A DNA stretch of 64,000 bases. Origin: Silurus meridionalis (Eukaryota; Chordata; Actinopteri; Siluriformes; Siluridae). Location: NCBI RefSeq assembly GCF_014805685.1, contig NC_060901.1, forward strand, positions 18,826,405 through 18,890,404, written 5' to 3'. Shown here piece after piece: positions 22,977 through 47,050 of this stretch. The position numbers and the translations under genes were made by a program. Position 1 is the stretch's first letter. Each line of letters opens with the position of its first letter. The notes under the pieces were generated by a model. It was not told where the DNA came from, made no database searches, and saw nothing but the letters and a program-made list of their open reading frames with translations.

Positions 22977-25403
22977 GCTTAACAATGTTGAGAAGTGTGT
23001 AAAGGACATTAGACAGTGGATGCTTAATAACTTTCTTCTGCTCAACTCAGATAAGACGGAAGTACTTTTACTAGGACCACATGCAGCTAGAAGTAAACTT
23101 TCCGATTACGTAGCATCTCTGGATGGTGTTTCTGTTTCAGCATGTACGGCTGTCAAAGACCTTGGTGTGATTATTGACCCGAGTCTTTCCTTTGAGTCTC
23201 ACGTGAATAATATCACCAGGATCGCCTTCTTTCACCTTAGAAATATTGCTAAAATTAGAAATATGATGTCATTACAGGATGCAGAAAAACTAGTTCATGC
23301 TTTTGTTACTTCTAGATTAGACTACTGTAATGCTTTACTGTCTAGGTGTGCGAGTAAGTGCATAAATAAGCTTCAGTTAGTTCAGAATGCAGCAATCAAG
23401 TCAAGTCAAGTCAAGTTTATTTGTATAGCGCTTTTCACAACAGACATTGTCTCAAAGCAGCTTTACACAAATCAACAGTGATGGTGAATGGTGTGAATTT
23501 GTCCCTGATGAGCAAGCCTGTGGCAAGGAAAAACTCCCTTAGACGTTATGAGGAAGAAACCTTGAGAGGAACCAGACTCAAAAGGGGAACCCATCCTCAT
23601 CTGGGTGACATCAAGAGTTTGATCATAAATCTTTCAACAATACAGAACACTGGAGAGTGAGAACTAACATGATTACTGGAGTATAAGATTATAAGTAATG
23701 TTCTTTCTGCAGTCTTAAACAGTCTATATGGTTAGTAGCTCCGAGTTTTATAAGCTCAGCATTTGTGATCACCACAGATCCAGCATCAGCTTCTCCATGC
23801 CAGAGCCTTTAAACACTCCAGGAGGTCCAATGTCAAAACTCCACACATGTAGCGGGATCCAAATGGCACTGGTACGTCTCTAGATGGTTCGGGATGTTTG
23901 TGAGTTCGGCATCTACTTCTTCAAAGGTCCGTAATCATCACGAGGTGGGAGGTGACTGGAGCTGGCCAAACCTCAGGGTGTCTCGGGATGGGGAAAGAAA
24001 GAGAAGCAGTGGAGAGGAATTAGCGTAGCTGCTGTTCATGATATTAACAGCACAAGTTGATAATGTGCATGTGATCAGATGTTCTGGAGCACAAGGTTAT
24101 GATGTGAGACGTATGTTATGTGTAGGCTTTGCTAAAAAGATATGTTTTTAATCTACACTTAAACTGAGTGAGTGTGTCTGAGCCCCGAACACCGTCAGGA
24201 AGACTATTCCAAAGGAAAGCAGCAAGAGTCCTCACTAGATCTAGGAAATATGACCACATCACCCCTGTTTTAATCAGTCTACACTGCTCCCAATCAAATC
24301 TCACATTGATTATAAGATACTACTACTGAGTATAAAGCACTTAACGGTCTCGCACCGCAGTATCTGAGTGAACTTCTGTACCAGTATGATCCTCCAGGCC
24401 TACTTAGATCAAAAGGTGCTGGCTATCTGTTGGTTCCTCAAATAATGAAGACTACAGCAGGGGGCAGATCTTTCTCTAATAAAGCCCCACAGTTATGGAA
24501 CAGCCTTCCAACCAGTGTTCGGGACTCGAGCACAGTCTCAGTGTTCAAGTCGAGGTTGAAAACGTATTTATTTAGTCAAACTGTTGACTAAATAAAGTAG
24601 ATCAGTAGATTTTTTCTTAGGTAAAGGCACAGATCTGGAGGGAACATGGATATAGAGTGTTTAGTGAACTGGTATGTTTGTATGCTGTCGTCCCCTCACA
24701 TTCACACGTTCACTCGAGTTTTTTGACGGTGGTGTGGTGGGTCGTCTCTTATCCCAGAGATCCCTCATGTCTGTGTTACCTTCTGGTTCTCCCTTTTAGT
24801 TATGCTGCCGGAGTCCAAACTGCACAGTGACATTAACTTTCATACACCAATAGGGACACTTAATAATCCATATCCTTCTCTTCCCGTCACCCTCTTCTCT
24901 CTCTCGGTCGAGTTAAACATGCTCCTGAGGCTCCAGTGACCACTGTTCCTGCCCCTCTCCCCTCCGTGGATCTTCACACTTCTGTGCAGCTTGGGACGGT
25001 CTCTCATCAACACCTTGGGTGGTTCCATGAAATTCAGGAGCAAGAACGGGCGCTTTGAGGATGGATTTGGACTGTAGTTAATGTCAACAGTCTGCTACAC
25101 TGACTCAGGATACAGTTCGCTTCTGATCATCATCACTGTACCCCGCAGCATTGTATATCTGCTTCAAATGGACATTTGGTGCAACCCAGATGAGGATGAG
25201 GTTTCCTCTTGAGTCTGGTTCCTCTCAAGGTTGCTTCCTTATGCCATCTCGGGGAGTTTTTCCCTTGCCACAGTTGCTCATCAGGGACAAACTTACTTAC
25301 AAAGAACATATTTACGTTTAATCACCACATTATCTGTGTAAAGCTGCTTTAAGACAATGTTCATTGTTAAAAGTGCTATACAAATAAAAATGAATTGAAT
25401 TGA
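22977..25403 (+). mobile_element. LINE (CR1/L2-like) 3' part, with nested copy
   Basis: The reverse transcriptase C-terminal region reads LNSDKTEVLLLGP, then LGVIIDPSLSFESHVNN, then KLVHAFVTSRLDYCNALLS. It resumes after an interruption with 'ctcccaatcaaatctcac' and runs to a stop at about 24592, followed by an 800-bp 3' UTR ending in a (TGAAT)n tail. AGTTA flanks both ends (22972-22976 and 25404-25408), and copy A lacks the insertion, so it postdates the tandem duplication. Clade assignment is by recognition only. Confidence 0.8.
23398..24225 (-). mobile_element. Inverted LINE 3' end nested inside the LINE
   Basis: Read on the minus strand, it ends a LINE frame (LWNSLPDGVRGSDTLTQFK) at 24116, then has the same 3' UTR type as the host LINE, ending in (CAAGT)n at 23398-23415. 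GCAGCA occurs at both junctions (near 23390 and 24220). Confidence 0.75.
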
Positions 25404-25725
25404 AGTTAATGGAGTAACACTTGGAGTTTTTAAAGCGATTGGTTTGCAAGGTTTTAATGATGAAATCAGTAGTTAAGAACGGACACAGACACACAACAAC
25501 GTATATTGCACTTAAAATGATTAAAATTTTGATATTATATACTCAAAATTATTATAAGTCAAGAATACATATAAAGTAACTTTAAAAAATCTTTGTCGTA
25601 TACTCGATTACTTACATGAGTTTCAGTAACTTAACAACACAAACGTTTGTTAGTACAATATTTCACTTGACTTCATTTTAAAAAGGCAGTCGGTGTGCAT
25701 GCTTTTTTTAAAGCAGGCTTAACTA

Positions 25726-25872
25726 TTTACATTTACAGCATTTGGCAGATGCTCTTATCCAAATGATCTCATTTATACAAGGATTAAGGGCCGTGCTCAA
25801 GAGCCCAACATTGGAAGTTTAGTGGTGCTGGGATTTGAGCTCACGTCCTTCAGATGAGAAGTCCGACGTCTA
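25726..25872 (-). mobile_element. SINE fragment at the 3' end of fusion gene B
   Basis: Nearly identical to 13471-13625, at the same distance from the stop codon as in copy A. Confidence 0.75.
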
Positions 25873-25900
25873 AAGTGACCCCTGAATTGGATTAAACAGT

Positions 25901-29861
<3,961 letters not shown>

Positions 29862-30330
29862 TTGAATACAAAGTAAACAAGTAGTTTTGAATGGAAAGAT
29901 TTTTCTCTTTTCCTTTATCGCTCTCTCGGTCCCTCTTTTCCTGTCTCAAGTAGTTTTGAATGGAAAGATTTCCCTCTTTCTATAACATTCTCTCTATCCC
30001 TCTTTCTAACTCTACATCCCACTTTCTATCCTTTAACCTCTCTCTCCCTCTCCCTCTCTATCCCACTCTTTTTTATTTATCCCTCTTTCTCTCTTTGTTG
30101 TGTAAACACAGCGCTAGCAAACCACATGCTAAGATCCATTCTTTTAAAATACGCATCTCCTTTAAAATTAAAACAAAAAAAAGCTCCACCGCTGATTTTA
30201 CACAGTAAAATATATAAAAACAGGACGTTAATTGGCGTAAATTAGCGACTGTACCAATACTTATGAACACAAATCCCCCCTCCCACTCTCCTATCTGTCC
30301 CCTTTTACCACTGAGCCCGCGCGCAAACAA
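29862..30330 (-). promoter_or_regulatory. Putative promoter of copy B, with E2F-like box
   Basis: Homologous to the 5' regions of copy A and rad51ap1. The box CCCGCGCGCAAA at 30316-30327 reads TTTGCGCGCGGG on the coding strand, a good E2F consensus (TTTSSCGC). Inferred from motif and conservation only. Confidence 0.5.
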
Positions 30331-30412
30331 ACTTCTTCTTCTTCTGCTTCTCCTCTTCTTCTTCTTCTGTGGTGTTGAACAGCGGCTGGCCTCCAACTAA
30401 AATGATTCAATA

Positions 30413-30425
30413 CCGCCACCTACTG
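30413..30425 (-). promoter_or_regulatory. CTCF-like core motif
   Basis: The minus strand reads CAGTAGGTGGCGG, matching the CTCF core. Upstream of copy B. Confidence 0.4.
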
Positions 30426-30533
30426 ATGAGAAATCGATTCGAATCTTTCTGAATCACTCACTAAACAAATACGAAACATTTTTTTAACACGTGTACCATT
30501 ACACCCCTAATGTATATATTTTCTATATATGTA

Positions 30534-30559
30534 GAGAGAGAGAGAGAGAGAGAGAGAGA
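30534..30559. repeat. (GA)n microsatellite
   Basis: About 13 AG units. It belongs to a roughly 200-bp block that is repeated at about 30670-30900. Confidence 0.9.
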
Positions 30560-30645
30560 TAGGTAGATAGATTTTTAAAGTAAAAAGGGGGAAAAATGCT
30601 TTTCTTGGGATTCTTCCTGCTTTTGCCATGTGTTTCCACTAGAGG

Positions 30646-30731
30646 GCACTCAATGAATCCTTATAATTCAGCGAACATTTTTTTAACACGTGTACCGTTA
30701 CACCACTAATGTATATATTTTATATAAATGA

Positions 30732-30796
<65 letters not shown>

Positions 30797-30873
30797 TTAA
30801 AAATAAAAAAGGGGGGAAAATGCTTTTCTTGGGATTCTTCCTGCTTTTGCCATGGGATTCCACTAGAGGGCAC
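30646..30873 (+). promoter_or_regulatory. Two CTCF-like cores in a tandemly duplicated block
   Basis: CCACTAGAGGGCAC occurs at 30646-30659 and 30860-30873, each preceded by 'gggattcttcctgcttttgc'. The two blocks are tandem copies of about 214 bp, each preceded by a (GA)n tract. Both cores fully match the CTCF consensus. Confidence 0.5.
30739..30795. repeat. (GA)n microsatellite
   Basis: About 25 AG units within the second copy of the 214-bp block. Confidence 0.95.
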
Positions 30874-31416
30874 TGAATGAATCCTTAGAATTCACCGAAT
30901 CCGAAGACTCATGAATCTCGGATCCAGATGTTTCACTACGCGCTAAAAACGGAGTATCCTATGTTTCTTGAACATGAAGGACGTTTCCTGAACAACTCCG
31001 TCAGCTTTTTGTTGCTACAGTTCCTCGCCAACAACAACCTCGAAATAATGAATGATGAATTTATAGTGTGTTGTAGCTTTGCCTTAATTCGCACGAGTGA
31101 AAGCCAAATATTCCCCAGCTGTTTCTATGGTAAAAAAAAAAAAAAAAAAGTGTGCAAAGGGTTGCAACTCTGCAGGGAAAAAAAACAAAAAATGACTGAG
31201 AATCAATGAATGATCAATGGCAAATATTTAATGATACATATAAACACCACCTTGCCTGCACTTCCATCACAAGAACACACAGTTACTGAAACAGACTCGA
31301 AAAAGTCAAATGCATTAATGTTATTTAATATCTGACGTGCCACAACATAACAATCCAAATATTTAATTTATTGTAGTTTGCGTCGAAGTGATTCTGGCTA
31401 TTTTGTCACAGTTCTT

Positions 31417-31430
31417 CCACTAGAGGGGGC
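31417..31430 (+). promoter_or_regulatory. CTCF-like core motif, one-base insertion
   Basis: CCACTAGAGGGGGC, about 760 bp upstream of the rad51ap1 ATG. The extra G weakens the match. Confidence 0.3.
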
Positions 31431-31847
31431 TAAATCCACAGAATCCTTGGAGTTGTTCAAATGATTCAAGTCATCCGATTGAATGAAGAGAAAGATTCAC
31501 GAATCCTGGGTCATTAAAATGGTTCTGGTTATTAAATCTGAATAAATTCGGATTCTTTTTAATTCCTGGATTTACTACTTGAGCTACACAAATCTAAAAC
31601 ATATCAGAAGAGTCGATATTATTATAAGAGCAGGACCGTTGGCCTAAAATGTAGATCCGCGTCAGCAGATTCGCCTCTATACATCACGCCTTATTTTTTT
31701 CTTTACTTAATGTTCATTAATATCAAGGATTTCATACTGAACACAAGCCATTTCATTTGTTTGACGTGTTTTTTTGTTTATTTGTTTTTTTACACGCCTG
31801 ACTGTTACGAATCTGCCATTCGGATCGTCAAATGACTGCTTGTCGTT

Positions 31848-32174
31848 TGTTTGTTTGCGCGCGCGAGCTGAGGGGTAAAAGGGGAAGATTTCAGTTCATA
31901 ATTATTCGTACAATCGTTTTTTAATTAACGACAGGATTTGTATATTTTGTAATGTGTAAAATCCGCAGTGGTGCTTTTTTAAAATTTTTTAAAGGTTTTA
32001 ACAGCTGAAAACAGCGTAGGGTTTGTTTACACGAGAGAAAGGGATAGAAAGAGGGATATATAGAGTGAGGGATATAGAGATATAGACACAGGGAAAGAGG
32101 GATAGAGAGAGTGATAAAGGAAAAGAAAGAGATCTTTTTTTTATTCAAAATTTCTTGTGTTTACGTTTATACAA
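31848..32174 (+). promoter_or_regulatory. Putative rad51ap1 promoter with E2F-like box
   Basis: TTTGCGCGCG at 31854-31863 fits E2F. The block 'tgtgtaaaatccgcagtgg' (about 31955) and the region up to the ATG are conserved, inverted, in front of both fusion genes. An E2F site would suit an S-phase recombination factor; binding is inferred. Confidence 0.5.
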
Positions 32175-35100
32175 ATGGATCGACCATCGAGGTTTGTTCT
32201 TCACCCCTAATTCTTTGTTTATGTTGATGATGATGTGATGTTGATTTGATTTAATGTGATGATGTGATGTTGATTTGATTTTGATGGTGATGTTGATTTA
32301 ATGTGATGTTGATTTGATTTTGATGGTGATGGTGATGTTGATGTGATGTGATGTTGATGTGTGAATGCTTTTACTTCCGGTATCTGTGTCTCCAATGATT
32401 TGAAATGTCTGTGTTCCAGGCAAAAGAAAGCCATCAATTACTCCGACTTCTTGAATGATGATGATGGTAAGGAATATTGACAGTGTTGGTAATCACATGC
32501 AAAGAAATTATCACAAAACAACTCCAAAGAAAAACTATCCTTCTGCCATCTTTATGAATTCAGATGAGTACAATAGACCTGAAGTATGTTCCTGGTGATA
32601 TTTTGCTGTTTCTAAGTACACCTTGCTGACTAGGAACGGGAAATTGTTCCTCCATGACTTCCTGTTAGACACTTCCTGTTCCATAACTATGAGGTTCAGT
32701 GGTATGGATGAACTATCCTAGCTGTAGGACTGTATCGTAGTAGATTTTATTGCATGACACGAACAAAAAAAAGAAATTCTGCCCCACACACAATCCAATT
32801 TTTTTCTTCCATATGATACATTTCTATGTGTGACTTTCACATTTCATGGCCTTCCGCGAGGCCTCGAAGAACAGTTTGGCGAGCCAGATGTTACACAGTA
32901 GTGCTCACCCAAACACCAACTGAAGGAATGTCTTCTGAAAGATGTTCCAGTCGAGATATAACATAAAAAAATGACAACGCATTTTGAAGCTGGTTATGGA
33001 GCTTGTGGTTTCTACGGAGATACTAATCCACGTGCACTCGTGTATTTGTTTAACAGATGAGGACTTTGCCACGGCGAAACCGCCTCCGAACAAAAAAGCT
33101 CGGGCTTCTGAGAAGGAATGTCCGGAGGACAAAACCAGGAAATGTGAAATCCTCGATTCAGCAGCAAAAGAACACAAAGAGAGGTATTAAAACTGCTTTT
33201 ATCAACCTGACCTTATGGACTACACTATATGGACAAAAGTTTGTGGCCACCTGAGCATTAGACTAATATGTGCTTATTGATATTCTCATGGAGTCCCTAT
33301 TTGCTGTTATAATAACCTCCACTTTTCTGAGAAGATGTACCACTAGATTTTTGTAGAGATCTGGGTGTTAGTAACTCTATAAAGTTGAGGTGAGGAGGCC
33401 TGGGGCACAGTCAGAGTAAAAAAAACATCTTAATAGCAGGCCACATTTAAGGAACAGTTTGAAAACAGACCTCACATGGAAAGGTCAAGTGTCCCAATAC
33501 TTTTGTCTATTAAACAAACAAAAAAAAAAACACTTAAATATTCAGCAGTTTTGTTTTGCAGAGTGTCGCTGGATGAAAGGCTGAGCAGGAGAGATTTAGA
33601 AACTGCTCTCATTCTTTCTCGGCTCCAGTCTACAGTAACGTCCGCAGAGGAGCCGCTCGGAAGTTGTCGAGGTGCGGACGTTATCATATTGATAAATCTT
33701 TGGATAAAGTGTCCTGGTCATATGAATAGAAAGTTTTTCCGGCTTCCATCTAAGGTTCGCTGTCATTATACAGTACGAGAGCGGCCAATTGTGGCAAATC
33801 ACTAAAGCCACGTGCTGCATGCTGCATGATGTCATTCATGTTTTTTTTCGTCGTGTATTCACTAAAGTTATCAGATAAAATCCAAATTAATTTCAGAATA
33901 AGAACATTTTTTTACTTCAGTTAATGTTATGGTAAATGTCTTCACAAAGGGTAGAGCATTGAAATTGTTTATTTTTGTAATATAATTTCAGTACTATATT
34001 ACATGGAGTGTCATGTTTTTTTTTTTTTTTTTATCCAGTATCCATTTTAAAATAATTGAAAGATTTATGGGTTATCGTCAAGTACGATCCAACCTAGCTA
34101 TCAATATCCGTAAAATCCACTGTCTGTCGACCTCTACATATGAATGCTCTTGTTGTTCACTAAGTGATGTAATAAATAAAATAAAATAAGACTGTTTTTC
34201 TCCCCTGAAGATGAGAAGTCGGAGCCTCCGGTGCTGACACACTACAGTGCAGATGGCAGCTGCTTTGGTAATAACAATTAAATTACATTATTTTAAAAAA
34301 GTCTGTATTCGCATGAATAATGGAAACATACACTATAGGGGTAAAAGTTTGTGGACACCTGAGCATAAGATTGGCTTCTTGATTTTTTTGAATTTCCATT
34401 CCAGTATCCTTTTGCGACTATTCACATAATTATTATTATTTATTTATTTTTATAGTTTTGCAACAAATAACTTTTCTTTTCCAAAAAGATGAAGCTCCGC
34501 CCTGCAACACTTCCAAAGACACGCCCCCTCTGCTGTCAAACTGTAGCGTGGACGTCCAATGCATGGGTAAGAGCCAGTAGATGAACATAATTGATATTGT
34601 AATATACACTGTGTGGACAAAAGTATCAGGACACCCAACTTCCACACTCCTTACGTGGTTCTTCCTTAAACTGGACATCTTTGGATGCTTTTTATCAGTA
34701 GAAGATCTTGAGTGGCCTGCTTTAGAGCTATAAACCCTATTGGACCCCTTTGGGATGAATTCTCCTCACCATTTACCTTATTAACCCCCTTGTAGGCTTA
34801 AAGAACACAAACCTCCAAAAAAATCTATTAGAAACTCCTCCAGAAGCAAATGGTGGACCGAATGGAATCTTCTGAAAGCATCAATCTGATAATTTGGTGT
34901 CCACAAACTTTTGTCCATATAATGTATCATAAAAGGATGTGTTCAGTCTATACCCTTCTTTTGGGGTAACTTTTGCATTCCTTTTTCTCCCCAAAACATT
35001 CCCATAATTCAGTGCACTGCATGTTTGTACTTAAAAATCCACCTTCCTGCTCTCTGACTTCAGGATCAGATAACATCACTAGTGAGCAGACACCTTCGTC

Positions 35101-36326
35101 TGGCGTCTCCACAAAAACGCAACAGAGGTGTCCGTCGCAGGACGAAGAATACAGACCTCGAAACACAGCCGGTACATCGGCACACACCTTCACCATGCTC
35201 TCCATGATGGTTGTGAGTCGAAGTGTTTGGTTGCGTGATTGATTAAATGCTGCATTCTTCCAGAGAGCGACTCGGAGTTCAGTGACGAGAGTGAGGATGA
35301 AGAGTACACGGTGAAAAGGAAACGAGAGAACGTGAAAAGGGCCAAGAGTGAGAAAAAGGCATCACCGAAAACAGCAAAGAAAGAGAAGAAGCCAGCGAAG
35401 GTGCCTAAAACCAAAACGCAGGCCAGAGGTTTGTACAGATTTCCTCCACCTTTCTATTAGAGAACCTAACGTGTGTAAAGCACCATACCAACAAAATGGA
35501 GTTTGTGACCGAGCGGCACTGTAATTATAAAAACCTGTGTGGCCAAAAGTATTTGGTCGCCTGCCTTGAAAGTTCTCCTATACTTGAATTTGCAGACCCA
35601 AAAATGTTCCTGCATGACAATATGCCCCCATGCACAAAGCCAGCTCCATGAAGATATGGGTTACAGTGGAAGATCTCAAGTGGCGTTGTTAGAACTTATT
35701 ATTAGAACATCAAATGGGGACTCGATGTGGAATGGAATATTTAAAAAGCAAATAAATTTTTTTTCTCTTTCTTTCTTTTGTCTTCAACCTTCTTCCCTCC
35801 CTCCCTCCCTTCCTCCTTCCCAGGCAAAGACACAGCACTCAGTAGTCCAGGGGTCAGGAGTCCAGCTGCTGGTCAGCGTTTCTCAGCACCAAACAGAACT
35901 CCCACCACCCCTCCCATGTCCAAATCTGCCCTCCATACCAGCCCTGGTTGCGGCAAAATGCCAAAATGGACTCCTCCTGGTAACTCATTGTGCACTTTAA
36001 AATCATGTACACGCACGCAGCAGTTTCTCCTACAATGAATTTGTCTCGTCTGAATTCGCTGTAGGCTGTAATTTGTAATGTTTAATTATTTATTTAATAC
36101 ATTTATTCACAAAAGTAAATCTAGAACAATGAATATTCATTCTTAGATAAGACACTATGCAAATGATTGTATTTTTTCCCCCCTTTGCATGTTCTCAGGT
36201 CTGGTAGGAAGAAGTCCTAGTTCTTGTGAGAGTCCTCCGGTGAAGTCTCCCGGACTCGGTCTACGGTTAGGACTGTCTCGCCTGGCGCGTGTAAAACCCC
36301 TGCACCCCAACACAGTGGCACATTAG
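32175..36326 (+). CDS. rad51ap1: RAD51-associated protein 1, ten exons, complete
   Basis: Nuclear DNA-binding cofactor that stimulates RAD51-mediated strand exchange in homologous recombination. Coding exons: 32175-32191, 32420-32466, 33057-33183, 33562-33671, 34211-34267, 34489-34566, 35064-35171, 35264-35428, 35824-35979, 36199-36326. The total is 993 nt, 330 aa; human is about 335-352. The N-terminus RPSRQKKAINYSDF corresponds to human RPxRxKKxVNYSxF. SRRDLETALILS matches the human RDLEVALALS segment. An acidic then Lys-rich stretch (exon 8, SDSEFSDESEDEE) precedes KMPKWTPP, and the C-terminus RLGLSRLARVKPLHP is the conserved RAD51-binding motif. All borders are GT-AG with consistent phase. 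It lies head to head with fusion gene B and shares promoter homology with it. The exon 1 start is supported by the same ATG in both duplicates. Confidence 0.95.
32220..32362. repeat. GATGTTGATTTGATTT minisatellite in rad51ap1 intron 1
   Basis: Imperfect TGATG/TTGATTTGATTT units cover most of the 228-bp first intron. Confidence 0.85.
33222..33520. repeat. Tc1-derived repeat in rad51ap1 intron 3
   Basis: It begins CTACACTATATGGACAAAAG and ends 'gtgtcccaatacttttgtct'. Same intron and orientation as in both fusion genes. Confidence 0.85.
34325..34930. repeat. Tc1-derived repeats in rad51ap1 introns 5 and 6
   Basis: A fragment at about 34328-34410 ('gtttgtggacacctgagcat') and a fuller copy at 34603-34925, bounded by 'cactgtgtggacaaaagtat' and 'cacaaacttttgtccatata', lie on either side of exon 6. 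Confidence 0.8.
35533..35760. repeat. Tc1-derived repeat in rad51ap1 intron 8
   Basis: It contains 'caaagccagctccatgaaga' and 'gtggaagatctcaagtggc'. Confidence 0.75.
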
Positions 36327-36487
36327 AATCTTTTATTCTTTACAAATTAATTCTATTAAAGGTAATCTGTATATTATGCATCCATGTGTCTAGATCTCTT
36401 TTTATGCCTAAATAATTGTTTTTTTATTAAAAATCTGACAATTTTACTTCGTCGTTGTGTTTGGTTAATCCAGGTCTCCAATCCAGC

Positions 36488-36500
36488 AATAAAATAAATC
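36488..36500 (+). terminator. rad51ap1 poly(A) signal
   Basis: Overlapping AATAAA signals about 165 bp after the stop codon. Confidence 0.5.
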
Positions 36501-37064
36501 GGTTGCTTCAAATGAAAAACTTGTGATCCGTAAGGAATAAACTGGATATTCCATATTCCCTATAACTATAATATTGTACTATAATGTGTTTCGAAAGGTG
36601 GCCAAGATGATGGCATTTTCTTTATCCCAGACCTTTAACTCTTTTCTCCTCAGCTGTCTCTTGTTTTCACAAAACGTTCGCTGCTCAGGGTTTCCCATGT
36701 GGAGCGTCTGTATAGAGAAAGTGGAGAGATCTTTATTGGAAGGTTTATTTATGAAGTGTTTAGAAAGAACTGAGCAACAACCCAACCATAAGCAAAGTAA
36801 GTGGAGGCTCTTCGACATTCAAGCCTTTTAAAATGGAATCGCAGCCTTCAGACCTTCAGAAAAAGAACACAGATATTGACCAAGGAAATGACCTTTGCTC
36901 CTGACTGATCCGGCATGGAGCATGTGATGTTACGGTATGGCAAGATGATCTCACCATTCCCTAAAGGCATATTTATGATATACAATATGCAGAAAATCCC
37001 CACACATACTGTATGTACATACACAAAGATTTCTTATAGGATTATTATTATAGGATTAGTATGC

Positions 37065-37095
<31 letters not shown>

Positions 37096-37829
37096 TATAT
37101 TATATTATATTATAGGATTAGTATGCATCATCACCCAGATCTTATGTTTGATTGTCTTAATGTTAATTGTAGTAATGGCGTTTTCTTTTTACTTTTTGCC
37201 TTTCATCTATAGAGGGCGCTCTAATGATAAAAATATCGGTATAAATTACTTGACTGGCTTTGTTATTGCGTTTTAAAGTTTGTTGGGTTTTTTGTTCTCC
37301 CCTCATGTGTCAAAGTGGACTAGTCCATTCGTATAAAATCGTCCCAGTCGTTTGTTATATATTATTTTTTATTTGATTTAATTACGATTTTTTTTCGGTG
37401 TATTTTGCGCCCTAAATGCTCGAATCTATACACCGCCTACAGAAGTTTATTTTTATATATTTGATTATATTTATTTAAAAAAGATTTTTAAACCTAGTTT
37501 ATTTTGTATTTCACAAATATAAAAAAAATTGACTGAAAGGTGAAAGAAATCTGTAAAAAAATTAATACATTGAAAAGATTTTAATATTAAGCACAAAATT
37601 TCATATCAAATTAACTATTTAGTATATAGTATATTAGTACATAATATTTATTAATTTAGAATGTGTGTGAGAAAATGTATGAGCGATATTTTAAAATTAT
37701 TTCATTCATTTCTACATTTTTATTTTTTATTTATTGGTTTCATTTATTTTTAATAAAATAAAAATAAATCAGCCACCTCTACGTGACAGAAAACCTGAAG
37801 TCCGGAAACATCTCTGGAACGGTTTTTGC
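36501..37829. other. Intergenic spacer between convergent rad51ap1 and ada2
   Basis: AT-rich, no gene. (TA)n near 37068-37115 is flanked by a short direct repeat ('aggattagtatgcat'). 'atagagggcgctctaatg' near 37211 is a weak CTCF-like match. Apparent open frames are short and non-conserved in look. Confidence 0.5.
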
Positions 37830-37869
37830 ATTTTATTCATTCATTGTTTATGTAATTTTTTTCTTTTGA

Positions 37870-42481
<4,612 letters not shown>

Positions 42482-42519
42482 GATCTGTAAGAAGATCATG
42501 TCAAATCAATACCTTCCAA

Positions 42520-42935
42520 AGAAGTATCAGGGCACCTGACTTTTCTGGCCAAATGTGGTTGTTTCACAAAACTGTTAGCACAATTATATGGAAGCATTAG
42601 CATGAAATTTTCCATTTACTTTAACTAGAATTCCAGAATGACAAAATGCACCTGTGCACAAATCCAGCTCTATGAAGATATAGGTTGAGGTGAAAGATCT
42701 TGAGAGGCCTGCTATAGAGCTATTGAAGATCCTTGGGATGATTTGGAAACGCAAACCTCCTCACCCAACATCAGCACCTGACTTTACTAACGACCTTGTA
42801 GCCAAATGAGCACATATCTAGTGGAACATCTTCCCAGAAGAATGAGGGTCATAATTACTAAAAGCAAATAAGGACTCAAGTGTGGAATAGTATCTTCACA
42901 AAGCACATACAAAATTTTATGGCACAATGACACAA
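42520..42935. repeat. Tc1-derived repeat upstream of ada2
   Basis: It contains 'ccagctctatgaagatatag' and 'atctagtggaacatcttccc'. It lies immediately 5' of the ada2 first exon. Confidence 0.75.
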
Positions 42936-43315
42936 AACACTGAAATTGAGCTCAGAGATGGATTAAAGAGTCCCATGAATCTTCTCTCATTCGTGTTTAA
43001 TACAGCACCTTAAAAAGAAAAAGAAAGAAAAAACAAGCGGCACAAAAATCTAAAATGAAACATAAAACTATGGGAACACACTTACCCATGGAATCTTCAC
43101 CGTGGAGCTGTGCAGTGGTGAAAAACTCACACAACTGTCCCTTATTTCAAGACACAGCACTTCCCCATTGTCTATTACTGCACATTCAATTCCAATAAAG
43201 GAACAAGACGAGTCATGTGATCCTGTGAGAAGTCCCACAGTTTGCACATTCTTCTGCTTGAACCGTGGTTCGCAAATGAAGAGGGCATTGACACACAGTA
43301 GGACACGGAACAGTC

Positions 43316-43321
43316 TTTATT
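43316..43321 (-). terminator. atp6v1e1 poly(A) signal
   Basis: TTTATT on the plus strand, AATAAA on the coding strand, about 445 bp after the stop codon. A (CA)n tract at 43680-43712 falls inside the implied 3' UTR. Confidence 0.45.
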
Positions 43322-43676
43322 TCCACAATTAAGTCATCTCAGAGTTTCCTTTACATTATTACACAGTGTGTGAACTGCATGGAACATGGGGGGATAAAAC
43401 TGTAAACACCAGTGTTCTAATGCGTACTATAAAAAAAAAAAAAAAAAATAATGTAAACCACGACGCAAACTTGTCAGTAGGACTTGATGTTGCGCGTAAA
43501 CACGTGAAGCGTAGAGTCTAAAAGCCGATCGATCGTACGGCAACAATGAACTCACAAAAGACATCATTAACACAATTCATAAGTTAAATTGACACCAAAA
43601 AACAGACAAAAACACTAGGGTTCTTTTCTTCTGGCATGGTCCTGAATGCTCCTGGGAGCTCTCCCATACACACGCG

Positions 43677-43682
<6 letters not shown>

Positions 43683-43717
<35 letters not shown>

Positions 43718-43740
43718 TACATACATACATACGTACGTGC
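43683..43740. repeat. (CA)n(CATA)n microsatellite
   Basis: About 15 CA units followed by about 6 ACAT units, in the atp6v1e1 3' UTR. Confidence 0.95.
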
Positions 43741-43766
43741 ATGCATACACACACACCGAAAGGTGA

Positions 43767-46889
<3,123 letters not shown>

Positions 46890-47050
46890 GGCTGCAACCT
46901 TTTTTATTTATTTATATAATATAATATATATTTCGAACAAATTCAGATGTTCCACCTCCAAAGCCCTTCTACAAATGAACTGCAGAGAATTAAACGGACA
47001 GAACAGCGGCGGTGAAAAGATCAGCTGATTCTCAGTCAACAAGCGCAGAA

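Noticed and set aside
23020..23481. Host gene of 153 codons
   Set aside because: It is a reverse transcriptase fragment of a 5'-truncated LINE with a nested insertion.
32905..33177. Minus-strand 90-codon frame over rad51ap1 exon 3
   Set aside because: Antisense of a real exon with no splice support.
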